DNA from: Streptomyces sp. NBC_01341
GTDB lineage: Bacteria > Actinomycetota > Actinomycetes > Streptomycetales > Streptomycetaceae
Direction of reading: 5' to 3'
Assembly: GCF_035946055.1 (NCBI RefSeq)
Contig: NZ_CP108364.1
Span: 5,952,001-6,016,000, forward strand
Length of the DNA: 64,000 nt
Shown: one piece after another, positions 40,523-49,104 of the stretch
Position numbering within the stretch: position 1 is the first letter of the stretch
Layout: every line of letters starts with the position of its first letter
The notes under the pieces: generated by a model
Told to the model about the DNA's origin: nothing
Database searches by the model: none
The model's input: the letters and a program-made list of their open reading frames with translations, nothing else
Position numbers and translations under genes: made by a program

Positions 40523-41350
40523 GTGTCGACGCCGTTCTATGTCTCACCTCAGCAGGCCATGGCCGACCGGGCGGAATACGCCCGGAAGGGCATCGCCCGT
40601 GGTCGCAGCCTGGTTGTGCTGCAGTTCGCCGACGGCATTGTGTTCGTCGGCGAGAACCCGTCCCGCGCGCTGCACAAGTTCAGCGAGATCTACGACCGGA
40701 TCGGCTTCGCGGCCGCCGGCAAGTACAACGAGTACGAGAACCTCCGGATCGGTGGTGTGCGCTACGCGGATCTGCGGGGCTACACCTACGACCGCGACGA
40801 CGTGACGGCGCGTGGGCTGGCCAACGTCTACGCGCAGACGCTCGGCACCATCTTCTCCAGCGCGGCCGAGAAGCCGTACGAGGTGGAGCTCGTGGTCGCC
40901 GAGGTCGGCGCGGGGCCCGAGGGCGACCAGATCTACCGTCTCCCGCACGACGGATCGATCGTGGACGAGCACGGCTCGGTCGCGGTCGGCGGCAACGCGG
41001 AACAGATCAGTACCTTCCTGGACCAGCGCCACCGTGACGGCATGTCGCTCGCGGAGGCGCTCAAGCTGGCCGTGCAGGCACTGTCTCGCGAGGCCAACGG
41101 CAACGAGCGGGAGATTCCCGCGGAGCGGCTCGAGGTCGCGGTACTGGACCGCACGAGGCCGCAGCAGCGCAAGTTCAAGCGGATCGTCGGGCGGCAGCTG
41201 GCCCGGCTCCTCGACGCCGACGGCGCCGGGGCCACCCCGACGGACGCCCCGTCGGACACGGAGGAGCCGGACAGCCCCGCGGCTCCCGCCGCCGGGACCG
41301 ACACGCCGGACGCGGACACCGAGGGCACGGGCGGGTCGGCGAAGAAGTAG
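40523..41350 (+). CDS. prcA: 20S proteasome alpha subunit
   Basis: A 275-residue alpha subunit. The gate-forming N-terminus STPFYVSPQQAMADRAEYARKG is intact, followed by a proteasome-fold sandwich (RSLVVLQFADGIVFV, KYNEYENLRIGGVRYAD). A C-terminal low-complexity Asp/Pro/Thr tail of about 55 residues ends GGSAKK. The outer alpha rings dock the Arc C-termini. The GTG start at 40523 has AAAGGGACGG upstream. The gene ends at a strong terminator shared with the convergent LacI-type gene. Confidence 0.95.
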   Translation: MSTPFYVSPQQAMADRAEYARKGIARGRSLVVLQFADGIVFVGENPSRALHKFSEIYDRIGFAAAGKYNEYENLRIGGVRYADLRGYTYDRDDVTARGLANVYAQTLGTIFSSAAEKPYEVELVVAEVGAGPEGDQIYRLPHDGSIVDEHGSVAVGGNAEQISTFLDQRHRDGMSLAEALKLAVQALSREANGNEREIPAERLEVAVLDRTRPQQRKFKRIVGRQLARLLDADGAGATPTDAPSDTEEPDSPAAPAAGTDTPDADTEGTGGSAKK

Positions 41351-41370
41351 GCCGCTCCCGCGACAGCTCC

Positions 41371-41411
41371 GACGGTGCCCCGGGACGCGATGCGCGTCCC
41401 GGGGCACCGTC
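41371..41411. terminator. Bidirectional terminator after prcA
   Basis: A perfect 19-bp inverted repeat (arms 41371-41389 and 41393-41411, loop ATG) lies between prcA and the convergent LacI-family gene and reaches into the latter's stop codon. Confidence 0.88.
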
Positions 41412-42438
41412 ATGGGGCAGGCGGGGGAGCGGTGGAGCCGCGTACCACCAGGCCGACCGGGAGGTCGCTGTCGTCCGCGGGCCTGCCGTCCAGGACGGCC
41501 AGCAGGGCCGACATGCCGCGCCGCCCCACCCGTTCGGCGGGCAGGCGCACGGTGGTGAGCTCCGGCTCGACGGCGGTGGCCAGCGCCAGGTCGTCGAAGC
41601 CGGTCACGGAGATGTCGTCGGGGACCCGCAGCCCCCGTCGGCGGACCGCCTTGCAGGCACCGGCGGCCAGGATGTCGTCGTCACAGACGATCGCGGTCGG
41701 AAGCGGACCGGCGGACGTCAGGACGGCCTCGGTGGCCTCACGTCCGGCCCCCACGTCCAGCGGGGCGGTGACGGTGCGCACGACGGCCCCGGGGACCTCC
41801 CGCACCGCTTCGCCCAGGGCCCGGGCGCGCACCGCGAAGGTCCAGGTGTCCACGGCGGACGCCAGATGGACGATCCTGCGGTGCCCCAGTCCCAGCAGAT
41901 GGTCCGTCACCTGACGCATGCCGTCCGCTATGTCGAGGTTCACCCGTGCCGCCGCGCCGTGGTCCTCGGGATCGCTGTCCAGCATCACCAGCGGCAGCCC
42001 CGCGGTCCTCAGCGCCCCCAGCGCGCCGGCGGCCATCGAGGAGGCGATCACGCCGTCGAGGGCCGCGCGGGCCGAGGCGAAGGGGTCCCGGGCCGGCCCG
42101 GTGCCGTCCGGCGACGGGTACAGGACGACACCGAAGTCGTGCTCGGCCGCGACGGCCGCGGCGCCGGTGTGGACGCGGGCGAAGAACTCGTTGGTGAGCG
42201 CGGGGACGACGAGGAGAGCGGTACGGGTGCGGCCCAGCCGGAGACTGCGGGCGGCCAGATTGGGCCGGTAACCCAGCTCCCGCGCACTGTCGCGCACCCG
42301 GTCGGCCGTCGCCGCCGACACCCGCCCGCGCCACTTGTCACCCAGCACCAGCGAGACGGTCGCCTGGGAGACACCTGCGGCCCGGGCCACGTCACGGCTG
42401 GTGGGCCGGGGTGGGGCGGGCTGCTGCGCGCTGCTCAC
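41410..42438 (-). CDS. LacI-family transcriptional regulator
   Basis: A 342-residue regulator. The HTH is TSRDVARAAGVSQATVSLVL (residues ~14-33) with hinge RPNLAARSLRLGRT. The periplasmic-binding-protein-like effector domain follows (LLVVPALTNEFFARV, GVIASS, GHRRIVHLAS, AIVCDDDILAAGACKAVRRRGLRVP, ISVTGFDDLALA). It probably represses its own gene and the divergent transporter in response to a sugar-like ligand. The GTG start at 42438 has CGGAGG upstream. The gene lies between prcA and pafA, splitting the proteasome block. Confidence 0.9.
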   Translation of the reverse strand: MSSAQQPAPPRPTSRDVARAAGVSQATVSLVLGDKWRGRVSAATADRVRDSARELGYRPNLAARSLRLGRTRTALLVVPALTNEFFARVHTGAAAVAAEHDFGVVLYPSPDGTGPARDPFASARAALDGVIASSMAAGALGALRTAGLPLVMLDSDPEDHGAAARVNLDIADGMRQVTDHLLGLGHRRIVHLASAVDTWTFAVRARALGEAVREVPGAVVRTVTAPLDVGAGREATEAVLTSAGPLPTAIVCDDDILAAGACKAVRRRGLRVPDDISVTGFDDLALATAVEPELTTVRLPAERVGRRGMSALLAVLDGRPADDSDLPVGLVVRGSTAPPPAP

Positions 42439-42514
42439 TCGTGCCTCCGTGCTGTGCCGGCCGGACGCCCTGGGATGGACTCGCGGACTGTCCACATGGT
42501 ACGTATGGGCGCAG

Positions 42515-42525
42515 ACGTTATACGT
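42515..42525. promoter_or_regulatory. Putative LacI-family operator
   Basis: ACGTTATACGT is an inverted repeat (ACGT-TAT-ACGT) in the divergent gap between the LacI-type gene and the MFS gene; TACGTAAAA follows. It stands out as AT-rich in a GC-rich region. The match to the adjacent regulator is inferred. Confidence 0.45.
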
Positions 42526-42568
42526 AAAACCCCGAGGCTGCGAAGCCCGGCGGGGGAGAGGGGCGGAC

Positions 42569-43828
42569 ATGGCCGCGGGATATCTGGACATCCTCCGGGC
42601 GCGGCACGCCGCCCGGCTCCTGGCGGGCACGCTGGTGGGGAGGCTGCCGAACGGCACCGCCCACATCGCGATCGTCCTGTTCACCCGCGCGGAGGGCGGC
42701 AGCTACACGCTGGCCGGCGCCCTGGCGGCGGCGTACGGCCTCGCCACCGCCGTCGGGCAGCCGCTGCTGGGCCGGGCCGTGGACCTGCACGGCCAGCCGC
42801 GCGTGCAGTTGCCCGCAGCCGTCCTCTCCGCCCTCGGAATGGCCGCGCTGGCCCTGGCCGGGCTCGGCTCGCTCCCCGTGGCCTACGCCGCGGTGGTCGT
42901 GGCCGGTGTCTTCACGCCACCTCTGGAGGGCGGTCTGCGTGCCCTGTGGCCGACGGTGCTGGGCGGCGAGGACCGGGTGCACCGGGCGTACGCCATGGAC
43001 GCGGTGGCGCAGGAGGTCATGTTCACCGTGGGGCCGCTCCTGGTGACGGTCCTGGTCTCGCTCTGGTCGCCGGCCGCCGCGCTGCTCGTCATCAACGCCA
43101 TCGGAGTCCTCGGGGCGCTGTCCGTGGTGCTCTCCGAGCCCTCCAGGACCTGGCGTTCGGCGCCCCGTGAGGCGCACTGGCTGGGCGCCCTGCGCTCTCC
43201 CGGCCTGCTGGCCCTGCTGGGCGCGTTCTTCTTCGTCGGCCTCGCTCTCGGCTCGATCACGGTGGCCGGTGTCGCCTACGCCGACGACCACGGCAGGGAG
43301 TCCGTGTACGGCTGGCTGATGGCCGCTCTCGGCCTCGGAGCGCTGATCGGCGGAGTGGCGTACGGGGCGCGGCAGTGGGCCGGTACACCCGAACGGCGGC
43401 TTCGCGGCATCGTCGCCCTCCTGGCCCTGTGCTACCTGCCGTTGACGCTCACGCCCGGCGTCGCCGCCATGACCGCTCTGTCCGCGCTGGCCGGGGTCTT
43501 CCTGGCTCCGGCGATCGCCTGCTCGTTCATCGTGGTGGACCGTCACGCGCCGCGGGGCACGGTGACCGAGGCGTTCTCCTGGCTCGTGACGACCTTCGGG
43601 GTGGGTGCGGCGGCCGGAACGGCGGTGGCCGGCCCGGCCGCCGAGCTCGGCGGCACGGCGTGGAGTTTCGCCGTCGCGGGGGCCGGTGGAGTGGCGGCGT
43701 TGCTGGTCCTGCTGGCCACCGGAAGGGTCCTCGCAGCTCCCGGGCGTACGCCCGCTGTCGTGGCCGGTTCGGAAAATGATCGAAACGGTGCAGCCGAACC
43801 CGGTTTCAGCTCAGGCCATAAGGCGTAA
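42569..43828 (+). CDS. MFS transporter
   Basis: A 419-residue major facilitator protein with about 12 membrane helices. The first helix pair encloses RLPNGTAHIAIVLF. The loop between helices 2 and 3 reads GQPLLGRAVDLHGQPRVQ, the MFS motif A position. A cytosolic central loop (EPSRTWRSAPREAHW) separates the halves. Substrate is not evident; the pattern resembles sugar-efflux or drug-export members. The start is ATG 42569 after GGGGGAGAGGGG. It is divergent from the LacI-type regulator. Its stop codon TAA is part of the putative pafA -10 element. Confidence 0.85.
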   Translation: MAAGYLDILRARHAARLLAGTLVGRLPNGTAHIAIVLFTRAEGGSYTLAGALAAAYGLATAVGQPLLGRAVDLHGQPRVQLPAAVLSALGMAALALAGLGSLPVAYAAVVVAGVFTPPLEGGLRALWPTVLGGEDRVHRAYAMDAVAQEVMFTVGPLLVTVLVSLWSPAAALLVINAIGVLGALSVVLSEPSRTWRSAPREAHWLGALRSPGLLALLGAFFFVGLALGSITVAGVAYADDHGRESVYGWLMAALGLGALIGGVAYGARQWAGTPERRLRGIVALLALCYLPLTLTPGVAAMTALSALAGVFLAPAIACSFIVVDRHAPRGTVTEAFSWLVTTFGVGAAAGTAVAGPAAELGGTAWSFAVAGAGGVAALLVLLATGRVLAAPGRTPAVVAGSENDRNGAAEPGFSSGHKA

Positions 43829-43831
43829 TGT
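43826..43831 (+). promoter_or_regulatory. -10 element of the pafA promoter overlapping a stop codon
   Basis: TAATGT fits TANNNT, ends 6 bases before the pafA ATG and includes the TAA stop of the MFS gene. No SD precedes pafA, so the message is probably leaderless. Confidence 0.55.
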
Positions 43832-43837
43832 TCAGTC

Positions 43838-45199
43838 ATGGACCGCCGCATTTTCGGGCTGGAGAACGAGTACGGCGTCACGTGCACGTTCAGGGGACAG
43901 CGCCGACTGTCACCTGACGAAGTGGCGCGCTACCTCTTCCGCCGTGTCGTGTCATGGGGCCGCAGCAGCAATGTCTTCCTGCGGAACGGCGCCCGCCTGT
44001 ACCTCGACGTGGGATCGCATCCGGAATACGCAACCCCCGAATGCGACAACGTGACGGAACTCGTCACGCACGACAAGGCAGGCGAACGCATTCTCGAAGG
44101 CCTGCTCGTCGACGCCGAACGCCGCCTGCACGAGGAGGGAATCGCGGGCGACGTCTATCTCTTCAAGAACAACACCGACTCGGCTGGAAACTCCTACGGG
44201 TGCCACGAGAACTACCTCGTCGCCCGCCACGGAGAATTCTCCCGGCTCGCGGACATCCTCATTCCGTTCCTCGTCACCCGTCAGCTGATCTGCGGTGCCG
44301 GCAAGGTGCTGCAGACGCCGCGCGGGGCCGTGTACTGCGTGAGCCAGCGGGCGGAGCACATCTGGGAGGGTGTCAGCTCCGCGACGACCCGCTCCCGTCC
44401 GATCATCAACACCCGGGACGAACCGCACGCCGACGCCGAGCGGTACCGCCGCCTCCACGTCATCGTCGGTGACTCCAACATGTCCGAGACGACCATGCTC
44501 CTGAAGGTCGGTGCCACCGACCTCGTGCTCCGCATGATCGAGGCGGGCACCGTGATGCGTGACCTGACCCTGGAGAACCCGATCCGGGCCATCCGGGAGG
44601 TCAGCCACGACATCACGGGGCAGCGCAAGGTGCGCCTGGCCAGCGGCCGGGAGGCATCGGCGATCGAGGTCCAGCGCGAGTACTACGAGAAGGCCGTCGA
44701 CTTCGTCGAGCGCCGCGGCATCCGCACCGGCAACGTCGACCAGGTCCTCGAACTGTGGGGCCGCACGCTGGACGCCATCGAGGCCGAGGACCTCGACCGG
44801 ATCGGCACCGAGATCGACTGGGTCATGAAGTACAAGCTCATCGAGCGGTACCGGGCCAAGCACAACATGACCATGTCGAATCCGAGAGTCGCTCAGATAG
44901 ACCTCGCCTACCACGACATCCACCGCCGCCGCGGGCTCTACTACCTCCTGGAGCGGAAGGGGCAGGCCGCCCGTATCTGCAACGACATGAAGATCTTCGA
45001 GGGCAAATCGGTGCCCCCGCAGACCACCAGGGCGCGCCTGCGCGGTGACTTCATCCGTCGGGCCCAGGAACAGCGCCGGGATTTCACCGTCGACTGGGTC
45101 CACCTCAAGCTCAACGACCAGGCGCAGCGCACCGTGCTGTGCAAAGACCCCTTCCGTTCGGTCGACGAGCGGGTGGAAAAGCTGATCGCGGGCATGTGA
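43838..45199 (+). CDS. pafA: Pup-protein ligase
   Basis: A 453-residue ligase of the glutamine-synthetase-like fold. RRIFGLENEYGVT begins the nucleotide-binding sheet. YLDVGSHPEYATPECD carries the catalytic Asp loop, and LFKNNTDSAGNSYGCHENYL and RPIINTRDEPHAD are shared with Dop. A C-terminal domain (~365-453) completes it. It phosphorylates the Pup C-terminal Glu with ATP and forms an isopeptide bond to substrate Lys. The start is ATG 43838 without SD. It heads a long same-strand block through pafB and pafC. Confidence 0.96.
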   Translation: MDRRIFGLENEYGVTCTFRGQRRLSPDEVARYLFRRVVSWGRSSNVFLRNGARLYLDVGSHPEYATPECDNVTELVTHDKAGERILEGLLVDAERRLHEEGIAGDVYLFKNNTDSAGNSYGCHENYLVARHGEFSRLADILIPFLVTRQLICGAGKVLQTPRGAVYCVSQRAEHIWEGVSSATTRSRPIINTRDEPHADAERYRRLHVIVGDSNMSETTMLLKVGATDLVLRMIEAGTVMRDLTLENPIRAIREVSHDITGQRKVRLASGREASAIEVQREYYEKAVDFVERRGIRTGNVDQVLELWGRTLDAIEAEDLDRIGTEIDWVMKYKLIERYRAKHNMTMSNPRVAQIDLAYHDIHRRRGLYYLLERKGQAARICNDMKIFEGKSVPPQTTRARLRGDFIRRAQEQRRDFTVDWVHLKLNDQAQRTVLCKDPFRSVDERVEKLIAGM

Positions 45200-45230
45200 C
45201 CGACGGAGAACACCGGCCTCGTATGCGACC

Positions 45231-45259
45231 GGGCCCCGTACGTTCCTCGTACGGGGCCC
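45231..45259 (+). terminator. Stem-loop after pafA
   Basis: An 11-bp inverted repeat (GGGCCCCGTAC / GTACGGGGCCC) with a 7-base loop lies 31 bases past pafA. Confidence 0.75.
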
Positions 45260-45272
45260 TTCGCTCGGCCTG

Positions 45273-45307
45273 AGGGCTTGTCCCGCCAGGGTTTGCGGGA
45301 CAGCCCT
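45273..45307. repeat. Second dyad upstream of the FKBP lipoprotein gene
   Basis: AGGGCTTGTCCCGC and GCGGGACAGCCCT form an inverted repeat with one bulged base. It lies between the pafA terminator and the promoter region of the next gene and resembles short dispersed dyads of Streptomyces intergenic DNA. Confidence 0.5.
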
Positions 45308-45354
45308 TAGAGTGTCGGGGACCACTCACGTGCCGTCTGAGATCTGAGGAACCA

Positions 45355-46290
45355 GTGCGCCGACTTGCCGGCCTTCTCGTCGTCCCCCTTCTGCTGCTGT
45401 CCGCAGCGGCATGCGGCGACGACAAGGCCTCCGACTCCGCCTCGACCGAGAAGGGCGTTCCCGCGATCACGGCGGGAGCCGAGTTCGGCGAGAAGCCCAC
45501 CCTGGCGAAGGGTGAGGGTGACCCCCCCAAGGAACTGAAGACCGACGTCATCAGTGAGGGTGACGGCGCGAAGCTCAAGAACGGCGACGCGATCCAGGTC
45601 AACTACCTCGGACAGGCCTGGGACTCCACCAAGCCGTTCGACAACAGCTTCGACCGCAAGCAGCCCTTCGACCTGACGCTCGGTGCGGGCATGGTCATCC
45701 AGGGCTGGGACAAGGGTCTCGTCGGCCAGAAGGTCGGCAGCCGTGTCGAGCTGGTCATCCCGCCGGACCTCGGCTACGGGGCGCAGGGCCAGGGCGACAT
45801 CAAGCCCAACGCCACCCTCGTCTTCGTCGTGGACATCGTGAAGGCGACGCAGATCCCCGCCTCCGCCAAGGGCACCGCCGTCGCCCAGGACAACATCGAC
45901 CTGCCCAAGGTCGGTACCAAGACCGACGGCAAGGCCCCGACGGTCACGATCCCCAAGAGCGACCCGCCGAAGAAGCTGGTCTCCAACTACATCCTCGAGT
46001 CCGACGGCGAGGTCATCAAGGACACCGACAGCGTGGTCGTGAACTACGTCGGTCTGCTCTGGAAGGGCAGCAAGCCCTTCGACAACACCTACGAGGCGGG
46101 CAAGACCCAGACGTTCCCGCTGGCGCAGGTCACCCTCAAGGGGCTGAAGAACGGTCTGGTCGGCAAGAAGGTCGGCAGCCGCGTCCTGCTGGTCATCCCG
46201 CCGGACCAGGGTTTCGGTGACAAGGCGCAGCAGGCCGTGCCCGCCAAGTCCACCCTCGTCTTCGCCGTGGACCTCCTGGCAAAGATGTAA
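45355..46290 (+). CDS. Lipoprotein with two FKBP-type peptidyl-prolyl isomerase domains
   Basis: A 311-residue exported isomerase. A lipoprotein signal ends in SAAAC with Cys20 as lipid site, followed by a Ser/Asp-rich linker. FKBP domain 1 spans ~60-160 (VNYLGQAWDSTKPFDNSF, VIQGWDKGLVGQKVGSR, VIPPDLGYG) and domain 2 ~205-311 (VNYVGLLWKGSKPFDNTY, LKNGLVGKKVGSRVL, VIPPDQGFGD). Domain 2 has LKGLKNGL where domain 1 has IQGWDKGL, so the active-site Trp is missing there and it is probably less active. It may help fold exported proteins. The GTG start at 45355 has GAGGAAC upstream. Confidence 0.9.
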   Translation: MRRLAGLLVVPLLLLSAAACGDDKASDSASTEKGVPAITAGAEFGEKPTLAKGEGDPPKELKTDVISEGDGAKLKNGDAIQVNYLGQAWDSTKPFDNSFDRKQPFDLTLGAGMVIQGWDKGLVGQKVGSRVELVIPPDLGYGAQGQGDIKPNATLVFVVDIVKATQIPASAKGTAVAQDNIDLPKVGTKTDGKAPTVTIPKSDPPKKLVSNYILESDGEVIKDTDSVVVNYVGLLWKGSKPFDNTYEAGKTQTFPLAQVTLKGLKNGLVGKKVGSRVLLVIPPDQGFGDKAQQAVPAKSTLVFAVDLLAKM

Positions 46291-46333
46291 GACTGTCCCG
46301 GTTGACCAGTTCATCAGTAAGAGGAGCAGTTCA

Positions 46334-46705
46334 GTGAGCATCGAGAAGCCCGAGATCGACTTCCCGGGTGGCGAGCCGCCGGCCGACCTGGAGATCAAGG
46401 ACATCTGGGAGGGCGACGGACCGGTGGCCGAGAAGGGCCACAACGTCTCCGTCCACTACGTCGGCGTGGCCTTCTCCACCGGCGAGGAGTTCGACGCCTC
46501 CTGGAACCGCGGCACGCCGCTCAAGTTCCAGCTCGGTGCCGGCCAGGTCATCGCGGGCTGGGACCAGGGCGTCCAGGGCATGAAGGTCGGCGGCCGCCGC
46601 CAGCTGACCATTCCCGCGCACCTCGCCTACGGTGACCGCGGGGCGGGCAGCGCCATCGCCCCGGGTGAGACGCTGATCTTCGTCTGCGACCTCGTCGCGG
46701 TCTGA
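46334..46705 (+). CDS. fkbP: Cytosolic FKBP-type peptidyl-prolyl isomerase
   Basis: A 123-residue single-domain FKBP. VSVHYVGVAFSTGEEFDASW, FQLGAGQVIAGWDQGVQGMKVGGRR and IPAHLAYGDRGAGSAIAPGETLIF hold the complete active-site set, including the Trp. It accelerates prolyl isomerisation in the cytosol and would bind FK506. The start is GTG 46334 with GAGGAG upstream. It follows the two-domain FKBP lipoprotein by 43 bases, so the two are probably one transcript. A strong terminator follows. Confidence 0.93.
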   Translation: MSIEKPEIDFPGGEPPADLEIKDIWEGDGPVAEKGHNVSVHYVGVAFSTGEEFDASWNRGTPLKFQLGAGQVIAGWDQGVQGMKVGGRRQLTIPAHLAYGDRGAGSAIAPGETLIFVCDLVAV

Positions 46706-46720
46706 TCCCCCCGGTACAGG

Positions 46721-46756
46721 AGCGAGGGCCCGCGCCGCAAGGCGCGGGCCCTCGCT
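46721..46756 (+). terminator. Strong terminator after fkbP
   Basis: A perfect 16-bp inverted repeat (AGCGAGGGCCCGCGCC / GGCGCGGGCCCTCGCT, loop GCAA) followed by TTGG. It separates the FKBP genes from pafB. Confidence 0.9.
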
Positions 46757-46819
46757 TTGGTCCGGACACCCCGGAGCGGTACGGTCGACGGTCGGAGAGC
46801 ACGTCGAGAAAGGGCGTCG

Positions 46820-47773
46820 ATGGCGATTGCCAAGGCCGAACGGCTGATGAACCTGGCACTGTGTCTGCTGGGTACCCGGCGCCCGCTCAGCAAGCGTGAG
46901 CTCCGCGGATCCATCGAGGCATACCTGGAGGCGGGCTCCGACGACTCCTTCAACCGGATGTTCGAGCGCGACAAGGACGATCTGCGCGAACTCGGCCTGA
47001 TCATCGAGACCGTGGAGAACCTGGACGGCGACATGGGCTACCTCGCCCGCCGGGACAGCAACCGGCTGCCCCCCATCACCCTGGACGCCGAGGAGGCCGC
47101 CGCCCTCGGGCTCGCCGCCAAAGTGTGGCAGCAGGCCCGCCTCGCCGGGGCGGCCAGCGGCGCCCTGCAGAAACTGCGCGCGGCCGGGATGCCGGAGGCC
47201 GAGGACGACTACGAGCCGCACAGCGCCCTCGAACCCCGCATCCCGGTTCACGAGGCCGCCTTCGAGCCGCTGATGCTGGCCTGCCGGGACCGCCGCCCGG
47301 TCACCTTCGACTACCGCAAGGGGAACGCCGCCCGCCCCGAGCAGCGCCAGGTCGAGCCCTGGACGCTGGAGTGCTGGCGCGGCCACTGGTACCTGGCGGG
47401 CTGGGACCGGGACAGGGGGGCCGAGCGCGTCTTCAGGCTGTCCCGCATCGCGGGCCGCGTCCGCTCCCGCGCCGGCGCGTTCACCGCGCCCGTTCCCGAT
47501 GCGGTGACCGTCCGGGAGACCGTCGAGAGCTGGGCCGGTGAGACCGCCACCAGGACGGCTCGTATCCGTCTGCGTACCGGCGCCGGATACCCGCTGCGCT
47601 CCCGCGCCCTTTCGGTGCGGGAACTCGGTGACGGCTGGGACGAGTTGGAGATCCCGTACGGACACGGCCTGGACGCCTGGCTCGTCGAGTTCGGTCCGGA
47701 CGTGGTCGTCGGCGAGCCCGCCGACCTGCGGGCCGACGTGATGGACCGGCTGCGCGCCGTGGCCAAGGACTGA
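46820..47773 (+). CDS. pafB: WYL-domain regulator PafB
   Basis: A 317-residue helix-turn-helix/WYL protein. The N-terminal winged helix (~1-75) has AERLMNLALCLLG and FERDKDDLRELGL. The WYL domain (~140-230) has VTFDYRKGN and VEPWTLECWRGHWYLAGWD, and a WCX C-terminal part follows. In mycobacteria PafB and PafC form a DNA-damage-responsive activator, independent of LexA, despite their name linking them to pafA. The start is ATG 46820 with GAGAAAGGG upstream. The next gene is pafC, 13 bases away, so they are co-transcribed. Confidence 0.92.
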   Translation: MAIAKAERLMNLALCLLGTRRPLSKRELRGSIEAYLEAGSDDSFNRMFERDKDDLRELGLIIETVENLDGDMGYLARRDSNRLPPITLDAEEAAALGLAAKVWQQARLAGAASGALQKLRAAGMPEAEDDYEPHSALEPRIPVHEAAFEPLMLACRDRRPVTFDYRKGNAARPEQRQVEPWTLECWRGHWYLAGWDRDRGAERVFRLSRIAGRVRSRAGAFTAPVPDAVTVRETVESWAGETATRTARIRLRTGAGYPLRSRALSVRELGDGWDELEIPYGHGLDAWLVEFGPDVVVGEPADLRADVMDRLRAVAKD

Positions 47774-47786
47774 GGGGCCCGTACAC

Positions 47787-48743
47787 ATGGCGACCAACGC
47801 GATCGACCAGACCCGGCGGATGCTCTCCCTGGTCACCTATCTCCGGGAGCGACCCGGCGCCCACGTCCAGGACGTGGCCCGGGCCTTCGGTATCACCGAG
47901 GACGAGCTGATCTCCGACCTCGACGTGCTCCCCATGTGCGGGACGAGCTTCCGCGGCGGGGACCTGCTCGACATCGACACCGACGGCGACCGGATCTGGT
48001 GGCACAACCCGGACGACGTGGCCGAACCGCTGCGGCTCGCCGCCGACGAGGCCACCGCGCTGCTCGTCGCTGCCCGTGCCGTGGCCACCCTCCCGGGCCT
48101 GCGCGAGAGCGACCGCGCCGCGCTCGTGCGCGCGACCGCGAAGCTGGAGACCGCGGCCGGGGAGGTGGGAGCCGCCAGCTCGCGGCTCTCGGTGACCTTC
48201 GAGTCCGAGGGCGGCGTCTTCGCCGACGTGGACCGGGCCATCTCCGAGCGGCGCCGGCTCTGGCTGCGTTACTACTCACCGGCCCGCGACGAGCTGACCG
48301 AGCGCGAGGTGGACCCGATCCGGCTGTTCGCCGTCGGCCACACCTACATGGAGGGCTGGTGCCGGCTCACGGAGGCGCGCCGGACGTTCCGCCTCGACCG
48401 GGTCGCGGAGATCCGACTGCTGGACGCTCCCTCCGCCCCGCCGGAGCTGGAGCTGCGCGATCTCTCCGAGGGGCTCGTCCAGCCGGCCGCCGAGGACCCC
48501 GAGGTCGTCGTCGAGGTCGGGCCCGGTGGCCGATGGGTCGCCGAGTACTACCCGCACGACAGCGCGGAGGAACTGCCCGACGGCGGGCTGCGGATCACGC
48601 TGCGCACCCCCGACCCGGCCTCGCTGCGCAGGCTGGCCCTGCGGCTGGGCGGGGAAGGACACATCACCGCCCCGCAGGACCTTGCCGAGAGCGCCCGACG
48701 GGCGGCGCGTGAGGCATTGGCCGGCTACGACGACGCGATCTGA
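47787..48743 (+). CDS. pafC: WYL-domain regulator PafC
   Basis: A 318-residue paralogue of PafB. The HTH lies at ~5-65 (LVTYLRERPGAHVQDVARAF) with a degenerate wing. The WYL domain (~150-220) reads WLRYYSPARDELTEREVDPI and TYMEGWCRLTEARRTFRLD. A WCX tail follows. It acts as heterodimer partner of PafB in the mitomycin/DNA-damage response known from mycobacteria; that role here is inferred from homology and operon. The start is ATG 47787. A short Cys-rich protein gene follows after 37 bases. Confidence 0.92.
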   Translation: MATNAIDQTRRMLSLVTYLRERPGAHVQDVARAFGITEDELISDLDVLPMCGTSFRGGDLLDIDTDGDRIWWHNPDDVAEPLRLAADEATALLVAARAVATLPGLRESDRAALVRATAKLETAAGEVGAASSRLSVTFESEGGVFADVDRAISERRRLWLRYYSPARDELTEREVDPIRLFAVGHTYMEGWCRLTEARRTFRLDRVAEIRLLDAPSAPPELELRDLSEGLVQPAAEDPEVVVEVGPGGRWVAEYYPHDSAEELPDGGLRITLRTPDPASLRRLALRLGGEGHITAPQDLAESARRAAREALAGYDDAI

Positions 48744-48780
48744 GCGGAGGGCACCGGTGCACCGAGGAGACAAAGGTCAT

Positions 48781-49056
48781 ATGACTGCGATATCCGGCAT
48801 GCGGACCGGGCCGCCCGCGGTCGCGGTGTCCGCCGCCGTACGCTTCCGGGCCGCCTGTCCGGACTGCCGCGAGCGTTTCGAACTCTCGGCGGGGGCGCTG
48901 CGACTGGCGATAGGGGCCAGCCGCCGTACGACCTTCTACTCCTTCACCTGCCCCGAGTGCGGCTCCGCGGTCCGCAAGCCGGCCGGGGAGCGCATCATCG
49001 AGCTCCTCAGCGGCGGCGGAGTACGGACGCTGCGCCTCCACACCGCCCTGCGGTAA
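48781..49056 (+). CDS. Small zinc-ribbon protein
   Basis: A 91-residue protein with two Cys pairs, ACPDCRERF and TCPECGSAV, spaced 36 residues apart and forming a zinc ribbon. Between them is a basic stretch (RLAIGASRRTTFYSF). No other domain is seen. Proteins of this type often bind RNA or a partner protein; the function is unknown. The start is ATG 48781, with AGGAGACAAAGG upstream. It lies in the conserved stretch between pafC and tatA. Confidence 0.75.
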   Translation: MTAISGMRTGPPAVAVSAAVRFRAACPDCRERFELSAGALRLAIGASRRTTFYSFTCPECGSAVRKPAGERIIELLSGGGVRTLRLHTALR

Positions 49057-49104
49057 ACCCCCACAGGCCGCCCCGCGGCACCCGAACACATCGAGGCTCA
49101 GTCC

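Noticed and set aside
46721..46756. Regularly occurring perfect hairpins as CRISPR or REP arrays
   Set aside because: They are single, differ in sequence and lie at gene ends, as terminators do; no repeat-spacer pattern exists.
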